From Balneolales bacterium (GTDB taxonomy: Bacteria; Bacteroidota; Rhodothermia; Balneolales; Natronogracilivirgulaceae): a stretch of DNA of 7,454 nt. The first letter of the stretch is position 1. Every line of letters starts with the position of its first letter. The notes beneath the pieces were generated by a model. It was not told the origin of the DNA, searched no databases, and was given only the letters and a program-made list of their open reading frames with translations. A program made the position numbers and the translations under genes. Location of the stretch: positions 1-7,454 of the forward strand of contig SLHZ01000262.1 in the NCBI GenBank assembly GCA_007135895.1, read 5' to 3'. Shown in pieces: positions 1 through 5,250 of the stretch.

Positions 1-156
1 GTTCAGATGAACGTAAAAAGCAGAAAAGAGAAACCGGTACTCATGAAAGTTCGCAAGTTTCTGGTCGATCCCAACGATGCACTGCTCCGGGAAACCCGAC
101 GGCTTTTAGGTCCGAAAAATGTCAAGCTGAAAAAACGAACGGCGTCGGCAAACTAA
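1..156 (+). CDS. dnaE: 3' end of a gene, probably DNA polymerase III subunit alpha (DnaE) C-terminus (partial)
   Basis: The frame is open from the first base and stops at TAA 154-156, leaving 51 codons. The tail reads ...VRKFLVDPNDALLRETRRLLG followed by a short basic end (PKNVKLKKRTASAN). A phrase of the type 'R-x-x-x-V-x-P-x-x-x-L-L-x-x-L-x-x-L-L-G-x-x-x-V-x-L' is what I recall from the extreme C-terminus of DnaE, after its OB fold. DnaE is the replicative polymerase catalytic subunit, and none of its catalytic residues lie in this fragment. The gene order dnaE then thioredoxin is known in Bacteroidetes and supports the guess. ATGs at 7 and 43 could also start a 49- or 37-residue basic protein, but the frame open to the window edge makes a truncated larger gene more likely. 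That it is the end of a real gene is fairly safe; the name is inference from a short tail plus context. Confidence 0.5.
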   Translation, partial: VQMNVKSRKEKPVLMKVRKFLVDPNDALLRETRRLLGPKNVKLKKRTASAN

Positions 157-159
157 GTG

Positions 160-190
160 TTGCATGAACATATATAATTATATATATTTG
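160..190 (+). promoter_or_regulatory. Promoter of trxA (Bacteroidetes-type, also sigma70-like)
   Basis: TTG at 160-162 is followed after 20 bases by TATATTTG at 183-190, an exact match to the Bacteroidetes -7 box TAnnTTTG at the usual spacing. The same bases also read as TTGCAT-N17-TATATT in the classical sigma70 layout. A perfect 16-bp AT palindrome (ATATATAATTATATAT, 170-185) fills most of the spacer. Transcription would start near 196-200, leaving a leader of roughly 95 bases before trxA. The promoter lies just after the upstream stop codon, so trxA probably has its own transcript in addition to any read-through. Confidence 0.6.
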
Positions 191-216
191 TTCTGGAATT
201 TAAGGACGGCGGTCGA

Positions 217-300
217 ATGGTCGCTACAAAAGAATCCCGGATATCGCAAATAATCAAAAGCAAACAATCAACCCCAAATACGGAAGTACACTATGGCTAA
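217..300 (+). CDS. Possible 27-residue leader ORF overlapping the trxA start
   Basis: ATG 217-219 opens a 27-codon frame (MVATKESRISQIIKSKQ..., ending NTEVHYG) that stops at TAA 298-300, eight bases inside trxA in another frame. AAGGA at 202-206 lies ten bases before the ATG, a better Shine-Dalgarno sequence than the one before trxA, though slightly far. The product is short and polar with no recognised domain. If translated, ribosomes ending at 300 could re-initiate at trxA 293, giving translational coupling. A chance ORF is equally possible. Confidence 0.25.
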   Translation: MVATKESRISQIIKSKQSTPNTEVHYG

Positions 301-616
301 CGCACTGGAATTCACAGACAGCAATTTCAACGAAGAGGTTTTGAAATCCGATCTTCCCGTACTGGTCGATTTTTGGGCCGAGTGGTGCGGACCCTGCCGC
401 ATGGTCGGTCCGGTCGTGGAAGAACTTGCAGCGGATTACAAAGGAAAGGCGAAAATCGGCAAGGTGGACGTAGACTCCAACCCGGAGACCTCCATGCAAT
501 ACGGAATCCGCAGCATTCCTTCCCTACTCATTTTCAAGAATGGCGAAGTTGTGGATCAGATTATCGGAGCCGTTCCGAAAGCACACCTTCAAAAGCAACT
601 CGATGCCCAGCTCTGA
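293..616 (+). CDS. trxA: Thioredoxin
   Basis: This is a 107-residue single-domain cytoplasmic thioredoxin, a full-length match to the family. It reduces disulfides in target proteins (for example ribonucleotide reductase and peroxiredoxins) and is recharged by thioredoxin reductase. The active site WCGPC is at residues 31-35, with redox cysteines C32 and C35. The buried acid D26, W28, K57, the cis-proline P76 in SIPSLLIF and G92 all sit at the canonical positions. There is no signal peptide. The start is chosen because the fold begins at once (ALEFTDSNF) and GGAAG at 282-286 sits six bases before the ATG. It has a promoter at 160-190 and an intrinsic terminator at 662-697, so it is probably mainly monocistronic downstream of the putative dnaE. 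Nothing is missing or truncated. Confidence 0.97.
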   Translation: MANALEFTDSNFNEEVLKSDLPVLVDFWAEWCGPCRMVGPVVEELAADYKGKAKIGKVDVDSNPETSMQYGIRSIPSLLIFKNGEVVDQIIGAVPKAHLQKQLDAQL

Positions 617-661
617 TCGCGTGGACGCTTGATCGCTTTTAACGGCTGATTCAGTATATTG

Positions 662-697
662 AGCCTGTTGGCCTTTGCGGCTGGCAGGCTTTTTTTT
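662..697 (+). terminator. Strong intrinsic terminator after trxA
   Basis: AGCCTG (662-667) pairs perfectly with CAGGCT (685-690). The inner bases 668-673 and 679-684 extend the stem to about 12 bp with three G-T wobbles around a 5-base loop (674-678). A run of eight T follows at 690-697. It lies 46 bases after the trxA stop. The next gene's ATG is only four bases beyond the T-run. Confidence 0.9.
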
Positions 698-701
698 ATT
701 T

Positions 702-2084
702 ATGGACTTTTTCGCCCTGACAAATCTGTTAATCCTGATCCTGATAGCGAATAGTATGGTTATCCAGAACGGACCTTTTCACTCACCGGATGCGGATCAC
801 GGAGCGGAGACTCCCCCGGCCGGTCTCAAGGGCGGGCACGAACTCGGTGATGATTCGCGCTGGCAGGAGACGGTATCCTCAGCTGGTTTAAAAGGTGGCC
901 GCGAATCCGCCGGCGATCCCTGGGAGGAGGCTGCCTTGTGGTACCGGAATCAGCTTCGGCAACATGAAGTGGTGGGTGGCGCACTGCTGCTCCTGAGAGA
1001 AGGGAAGGTTACCGCTGAGGGTTATTTCGGGTATGCCGACCTTGAGACGGGACGAGCGGTTGACCGCCGGACGATTTTCCACTGGGCCTCGCTGACCAAA
1101 ACGGTGACGGCTGTGGCCGTCATGCAGTTGCGTGACAAGGGGATGCTTGATCTGGATGATCCTCTGACCCGCTATCTCCCCGAAATCCGCCAGATCCACA
1201 ATCCCTATGGCAGTATGGATGAAATCACGATCCGGATGGCCCTGAACCATTCCACCGGATTGCGCAATCCCACATGGCCCTGGGGTGGGAATGAGCCCTG
1301 GCATCCCTTTGAACCCATGCACTGGGAGCAGCTGGTGGCCATGTTCCCCTATACGGAAATCCTGTTTCCGCCCGGAAGCCGGCACAGTTATTCCAATCCG
1401 GCCATCATCTTTCTGGGGCGGATCATTGAGCAGCTGAGCGGTGACAGCTGGGAAGTCTATGTGGATAAAAACATATTGAAGCCACTGGGCATGCACCACA
1501 GCTATTTTAATCACACTCCCGTTCATCTGAGACCGTACCGGACTAACAGCTATATCCTGTCGGCCGGGAATGGGGATGGAGAGCGGGATTCGTCGGATCA
1601 ACCCGGAGAACGTGATTCGTCCATTCAACCCGGAGAGCAGGATCCGGTGCAAGGGTCGGACAGGACCCGGCCTGTTGCCCGTGGCTTTGATTTTCATACC
1701 GGTATCACCACCTCCAACGGGGGTCTGAACGCCTCAATAGAGGATATGGTGCGCTATCTGCAGTTTTTGCTGGGCCGCCTGGAGACCCCGCACCCCGTAC
1801 TCGAGCGATCGTCGCTCGAAGAATTGTGGGTGGAACACCTGCCTATCGCCGATGAAGACGGTATCCGGTCATCCGCAGCACTATCCTTTTTCCTGGAGGA
1901 ATTTGACGGCATCCGGGTCATCGGCCACACCGGCAACCAATGGTCCAACTTTTCCTATTTCTACATACACCCGGAATCCGGCACGGCTATTCTCGGAGTG
2001 ACCAACACCGATGGCAAGTATGATATGCACCGTTTTCGCCATGAAGTCAGCCGCAAGCTCATGCGCAAACTGTTTCCCCGCTAA
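702..2084 (+). CDS. Exported serine hydrolase, beta-lactamase/PBP-like family (class C type, Pfam Beta-lactamase)
   Basis: This is a 460-residue protein of the serine beta-lactamase/DD-peptidase/esterase fold. The three family motifs are in order: SLTK at 130-133 (nucleophile S130, general base K133), YSN at 230-232, and HTG at 409-411 in place of the KTG of true beta-lactamases. HTG is common in the esterase, D-aminopeptidase and PBP4-like members, so the substrate cannot be read from sequence and antibiotic resistance should not be assumed. A hydrophobic stretch at about residues 3-21 looks like a signal peptide or N-terminal anchor, followed by a polar linker (about 25-70). An extra repeat-rich loop (about 288-325) interrupts the fold between motifs two and three. 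The start is uncertain. ATG 702 has no clear Shine-Dalgarno and directly follows the trxA terminator. TTG 675 would add nine residues including an arginine, giving a better signal-peptide n-region, but it lies inside the terminator loop. The promoter is unclear; TATATT at 655-660 is a weak -10 candidate. It is convergent with acnA. Confidence 0.9.
   Translation: MDFFALTNLLILILIANSMVIQNGPFHSPDADHGAETPPAGLKGGHELGDDSRWQETVSSAGLKGGRESAGDPWEEAALWYRNQLRQHEVVGGALLLLREGKVTAEGYFGYADLETGRAVDRRTIFHWASLTKTVTAVAVMQLRDKGMLDLDDPLTRYLPEIRQIHNPYGSMDEITIRMALNHSTGLRNPTWPWGGNEPWHPFEPMHWEQLVAMFPYTEILFPPGSRHSYSNPAIIFLGRIIEQLSGDSWEVYVDKNILKPLGMHHSYFNHTPVHLRPYRTNSYILSAGNGDGERDSSDQPGERDSSIQPGEQDPVQGSDRTRPVARGFDFHTGITTSNGGLNASIEDMVRYLQFLLGRLETPHPVLERSSLEELWVEHLPIADEDGIRSSAALSFFLEEFDGIRVIGHTGNQWSNFSYFYIHPESGTAILGVTNTDGKYDMHRFRHEVSRKLMRKLFPR
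819..944 (+). repeat. Degenerate 63-bp in-frame duplication in the linker of the serine hydrolase
   Basis: Residues 40-47 (AGLKGGHE) and 61-68 (AGLKGGRE) are 21 codons apart. The downstream residues are only loosely alike (both acidic with a Trp: DDSRWQE and GDPWEE). Five of the six AGLKGG codons differ synonymously between copies. The segment lies between the N-terminal hydrophobic stretch and the catalytic domain. Confidence 0.4.
1578..1643 (+). repeat. 27-bp in-frame tandem repeat (about 2.4 copies) in the serine hydrolase
   Basis: Units at 1578-1604 and 1605-1631 encode GERDSSDQP and GERDSSIQP (residues 293-310). A partial third unit at 1632-1643 encodes GEQD. The unit is nine codons, so copy changes keep the frame. 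It lies in a hydrophilic insertion before the conserved ITTSNGGLNASIEDM segment, probably in a surface loop. Confidence 0.85.
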
Positions 2085-2095
2085 GCCATACAACT

Positions 2096-2270
2096 TTTCC
2101 CGGCATATAATCCCGGATATAACTCTGGCATATAATTCCGGATATTATCCCGGTATATAATTCCGGAGATAATTCTGACATATAATTCCGGATATTATCC
2201 CTGCATATAATTCCGGAGATAATTCTGACATACAATTCCGGAAATAGTTCCGGAAAATATTCTGGTCGAA
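2096..2270. repeat. 25-bp tandem array with 50-bp dimer structure between convergent genes
   Basis: Six full 25-bp units start at 2096, 2121, 2146, 2171, 2196 and 2221, with a decayed seventh from 2246. All share a core close to CATATAATTCCGGA. TATAAT recurs exactly every 25 bases (2106, 2131, 2156, 2181, 2206; TACAAT at 2231). Units alternate in type: odd ones begin with T-rich TCCC(G/T)G-type flanks, even ones with AAnTCTG. The 50-bp blocks 2146-2195 and 2196-2245 differ at about four positions. The unit is not a multiple of three and holds stops, so it is non-coding. It occupies most of the 248-base gap between the serine hydrolase and acnA. Junctions between units can fold into CCGG-based hairpins. 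Confidence 0.9.
2236..2255. other. Perfect stem-loop at the acnA-proximal end of the array
   Basis: TTCCGGAA (2236-2243) is repeated at 2248-2255. Because it is self-complementary, the copies form an 8-bp stem around the loop ATAG. It lies downstream of both convergent genes. There is no long T-run directly after it on either strand, so it may be a weak bidirectional terminator or a 3'-end stabilising hairpin rather than a classical terminator. Confidence 0.4.
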
Positions 2271-2332
2271 AAAACCTTGCGCTTTTATTGACCGGGTAAA
2301 GTCACACGTATATCAGCTCTCTCACCCGCTGT

Positions 2333-5032
2333 TCAGTCGGTTTCTTCCTGTAAATCGTGGAGGAATCGCCGCAGAACATACTGAAGAATACCGCCATTGC
2401 GGTAATAGGCAATTTCCACTTCGGAGTTGAGCTGTGCCACAACCGTGAAAACGATTTCGCTTCCATTCTTTCGCCGGGCGGTGACCTGGAGCTCCTTGTT
2501 CGGGGTGAGGCCGTCGGAGATTCCCCGGATGGTGAACACTTCGTCACCTTTCAAGCCCAGGGTCTGTCGTGTCTCACCGGGCTGAAAACGGAGTGGAAGC
2601 ACGCCCATGCCGACAAGGTTGCTCCGGTGGATCCGCTCAAAACTCTCGGCGATGACGGCGCGTATTCCAAGCAGGTTGGTCCCTTTGGCCGCCCAGTCGC
2701 GGGAAGAACCGCTTCCGTACTCCTTCCCGGCAATCACGACGAGCGGGGTGCCGCTTGCGGCGTATTTCTCCGTGGCATCGAAAACGGGCATCTCCTCGCC
2801 GGAGGGGTGGTGGAGAGTCCAGCCGCCTTCCCGGGTGGCCAGTTCGTTTTTGATGCGGACATTGGCAAAGGTGCCGCGAATCATCACTTCGTGGTTGCCC
2901 CGTCGCGAGCCGTAGGAGTTGAAATCGACCGGTTGAATGCCTTTGCTGATCAGATAGCGTCCGGCCGGTGTCTGATCCCCGATTTTGCCTGCCGGTGAGA
3001 TATGGTCGGTTGTTATGGAATCACCCAGCATAAGCAGGGCACGCGCCTGCACGACATCGGAAGGATCCTCTGTAGTTTCAGAGAGATTCAGGAAAAAGGG
3101 TGCTTCCCGGATGTAAGTGGATTCGTCATCCCAGTGATAGGCCTCACCCGATGGTGCATTCAGGGCTTTCCAGACCTCGTCGCCATCGAACAGGGTGGCG
3201 TAGTTGCTGCGGAAATCTTCCGGTTCGATCACTTTTTCCATGAGCTGGTGTATTTCCTGTTCGTCGGGCAAGATATCCTGAAGGAAGACGGGCTCACCCT
3301 GCCGGTCGGTTCCGACCGGTTCGGTCGCCAGGTCGATGTCGATGCGACCGGCCAGGGCATAGGCCACCACCAGCATGGGGGAGGCCAGGAAATTCATCTT
3401 GATGGCAGGGTGGATCCGCGCCTCGAAGTTTCGGTTGCCCGAGAGGATCGAGGATACAACCATGTTGCCATCTTCCACGGCCTGTCCGATATGCGGGGGC
3501 AGATCGCCGCTGTTGCCGATGCAGGTCGTGCATCCGTAGCCCACGACATGAAATCCCAGCTTTTCGAGATAGGGCAGCAGTTCCGATTTCTCGTAGTAGC
3601 GGGTCACCACTTTTGAGCCGGGAGCCAGGCTGGTCTTGACCCAGGGTTTCACCTGCAGACCTTTTTCCACGGCTTTCCGGGCCACGAGACCGGCGCCCAG
3701 CATGACCGAGGGATTGGAGGTATTGGTACAGCTGGTGATGGCGGCCATGACGATCGAGCCGTCGCTGAGTTGAAACTCCGTGTTGCCTGTTCGGACCGGT
3801 ACGGTCTTGTTCTGTGCCCGGCCGTAGGACTGGTTCATGATGCGGCCATACGTTTCTTTGACCTCGTTCAGGGGAATCCGGTCCTGAGGCCGGTGCGGAC
3901 CCGATATGGCCGGTACTACTTCGCCCAGGTTCAGCTCCACGACATTGGAGTAGGTGATTTCCTGTTCGTTTTCACGCCACATCATGTTGCTTCTGGCATA
4001 CTGTTCAACCATTCGGATATGATTCTCGTCACGGGCGGTGAGCCGCATGTAGTCCAGTGTACGGTCATCAATGGGGAAGATGGTGACGGTGCAGCCGAAT
4101 TCGGGCGACATATTGGCGATCGTAGCCCGGTCGGGTACCGTCAGATGTGCCAGTCCGTCGCCGAAGACTTCGACAAACTTGCCGACAACACCGTGGCGGC
4201 GCAGCAATTGCGTGACCGCCAGGACCAGGTCGGTGGAAGTGGCACCCTCGCGGAGCGATCCGGTGAGTTTGAGTCCGACCACTTCGGGATTGAGCATATA
4301 GATGGGCTGACCGAGCATCACGGCTTCGGCTTCGATGCCGCCCACTCCCCATCCCAGCACACCGATGCCGTTGACCATGGGAGTGTGGGAATCGGTGCCC
4401 ACAAGCGTGTCGGGGAAAGCCAGTCCGTCGCGTATCTGGATTCCTTTGGCCAGATACTCCAGATTCACCTGGTGGCAGATGCCCAGACCGGGAGGCAGTA
4501 CACTGAAATCACCGAACGATTTCTGGGCCCATTTGAGCAGGCTGTAGCGCTCTGCGTTGCGCTCGTACTCCATCTCCACGTTTTTGCGATAGGCATCCGT
4601 TGTGCCGAAATAGTCGACCTGAACCGAGTGATCGATGATCAGGTCAACAGGCACTTGGGGATTGATGCGGCCGGCTTTTCCCTTTTTCCGGGCCACTTCC
4701 GACCGGATGGAGGCCATATCCACCACCGAAGGCACCCCGGTGAAATCCTGCATCAGCACCCGGGCAGGCATGTAGGGGATCTCTGTCGGTACCCCGTCGG
4801 GAGTCCAGCCCAGCAGGGCCTCGATGTGCTCTTTTTTGACGGCAAAATCATCATGGTTTCGGAGGGCATTCTCCAGAAGGACTCGAATACTGAAAGGGAT
4901 CCGGTTGATGGTATGGCCCTGTTTTTGCAACTCCGTCAGACTGTAATAGCGGTGTTTTCCGGTGGGGGCATCCAGCTCCTTGATGATACCGTAAATATCG
5001 TTGTTCTGGCTCATATTCTTTTTTGGACTCAT
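2333..5032 (-). CDS. acnA: Aconitate hydratase A (aconitase)
   Basis: This 899-residue cytoplasmic aconitase interconverts citrate and isocitrate via cis-aconitate in the TCA and glyoxylate cycles. Length and motif order fit the AcnA/IRP1 branch rather than AcnB. It has the DFTGVPSVVDMASIR segment and TDSHTPMVNG with H216. The three [4Fe-4S] ligands are C435 (in SCTNTSNPS) and C501 and C504 (in GCTTCIGNSG). The swivel domain opens with LGDSITTDHISPAG near D671 and carries GSGSSRDW with the active-site serine and arginine at 777-778. The C-terminus ends in the usual YYRNGGILQYVLR block. Two in-frame starts lie 18 bases apart: ATG at 5032 (MSPKKNMSQ...) and ATG at 5014 (MSQNNDIYG...). Neither has a clear Shine-Dalgarno; both are preceded by A-rich sequence, and both come from an 18-bp tandem repeat. 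The shorter form may be native. The gene is convergent with the serine hydrolase and divergent from the S9 peptidase, so it is probably monocistronic. AcnA proteins can bind RNA when the cluster is lost, so autoregulation is conceivable but not shown. Confidence 0.97.
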   Translation of the reverse strand: MSPKKNMSQNNDIYGIIKELDAPTGKHRYYSLTELQKQGHTINRIPFSIRVLLENALRNHDDFAVKKEHIEALLGWTPDGVPTEIPYMPARVLMQDFTGVPSVVDMASIRSEVARKKGKAGRINPQVPVDLIIDHSVQVDYFGTTDAYRKNVEMEYERNAERYSLLKWAQKSFGDFSVLPPGLGICHQVNLEYLAKGIQIRDGLAFPDTLVGTDSHTPMVNGIGVLGWGVGGIEAEAVMLGQPIYMLNPEVVGLKLTGSLREGATSTDLVLAVTQLLRRHGVVGKFVEVFGDGLAHLTVPDRATIANMSPEFGCTVTIFPIDDRTLDYMRLTARDENHIRMVEQYARSNMMWRENEQEITYSNVVELNLGEVVPAISGPHRPQDRIPLNEVKETYGRIMNQSYGRAQNKTVPVRTGNTEFQLSDGSIVMAAITSCTNTSNPSVMLGAGLVARKAVEKGLQVKPWVKTSLAPGSKVVTRYYEKSELLPYLEKLGFHVVGYGCTTCIGNSGDLPPHIGQAVEDGNMVVSSILSGNRNFEARIHPAIKMNFLASPMLVVAYALAGRIDIDLATEPVGTDRQGEPVFLQDILPDEQEIHQLMEKVIEPEDFRSNYATLFDGDEVWKALNAPSGEAYHWDDESTYIREAPFFLNLSETTEDPSDVVQARALLMLGDSITTDHISPAGKIGDQTPAGRYLISKGIQPVDFNSYGSRRGNHEVMIRGTFANVRIKNELATREGGWTLHHPSGEEMPVFDATEKYAASGTPLVVIAGKEYGSGSSRDWAAKGTNLLGIRAVIAESFERIHRSNLVGMGVLPLRFQPGETRQTLGLKGDEVFTIRGISDGLTPNKELQVTARRKNGSEIVFTVVAQLNSEVEIAYYRNGGILQYVLRRFLHDLQEETD

Positions 5033-5068
5033 ATTCTTGTTTTAGCTCATATCGTTGTTATAACTCGT
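4997..5068 (-). repeat. 18-bp tandem repeat (four copies) spanning the acnA start
   Basis: Read on the minus strand, the copies are ACGAGTTATAACAACGAT (5068-5051), ATGAGCTAAAACAAGAAT (5050-5033), ATGAGTCCAAAAAAGAAT (5032-5015) and ATGAGCCAGAACAACGAT (5014-4997). Three carry an ATG in the same frame. The upstream one reads ATG AGC TAA, a two-codon ORF ending before the candidate start at 5032. The unit is six codons long, so expansion would add MS-containing hexapeptides without a frameshift. Confidence 0.85.
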
Positions 5069-5223
5069 CTCAATGCAACACGAAACAGGGGGCAGATCAT
5101 TCGCCTGGAACTGCTCTGGTCCGTTACGCCGCAGAACCCTCAATTTGCAGAATATTTTTAAATTTTTCCGTATCTACCTTTACATTCCATGCCAAATCGA
5201 AAAAGAGACCAAAACACAGAGAT
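5069..5223. promoter_or_regulatory. Divergent control region between acnA and the S9 peptidase gene
   Basis: This non-coding stretch must hold promoters for both divergent genes. No box is convincing. On the minus strand TATAAC (5060-5055), 17 bases after TTTCGT, is a weak -10 candidate for acnA. On the plus strand TTTG at 5144-5147 and TACCTTTA at 5175-5182 resemble Bacteroidetes boxes but are 27 bases apart, longer than usual. An AT-rich block covers 5150-5168. No clear operator dyad was found. Confidence 0.4.
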
Positions 5224-5250
5224 ATGAACGATATGAACAAAATGAAATCA
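5224..5250 (+). repeat. 9-bp repeat giving three in-frame ATGs at the S9 peptidase start
   Basis: ATGAACGAT, ATGAACAAA and ATGAAATCA follow one another at 5224, 5233 and 5242, each opening with ATGAA in the same frame. This explains the MNDMNKMKS N-terminus and leaves the true start uncertain by six codons. Confidence 0.6.

Noticed and set aside
888..1697. 269-codon minus strand ORF antisense to the serine hydrolase
   Set aside because: It is a shadow frame: the + strand holds SLTK, YSN and HTG in order, and the antisense product resembles no family.
702..2084. Antibiotic-resistance beta-lactamase
   Set aside because: The third motif is HTG rather than KTG, and the family is dominated by esterases and peptidases. 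Fold membership alone does not support a resistance call.
2096..2270. CRISPR array
   Set aside because: Units follow each other directly with no unique spacers, and no cas gene is nearby. This is a plain tandem repeat.
3770..5161. 463-codon + strand ORF antisense to acnA (also 2357-2998 and 3002-3616)
   Set aside because: These lie opposite a clear aconitase with all of its motifs. Their translations are low-information, rich in His/Gln/Gly/Val with no domain, and are typical shadow frames of a GC-rich gene.
5023..5223. 67-codon upstream extension of the S9 peptidase frame
   Set aside because: It would overlap the acnA start and the divergent promoter region, and would place the signal peptide internally. 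The start at 5224-5242 is much more sensible.
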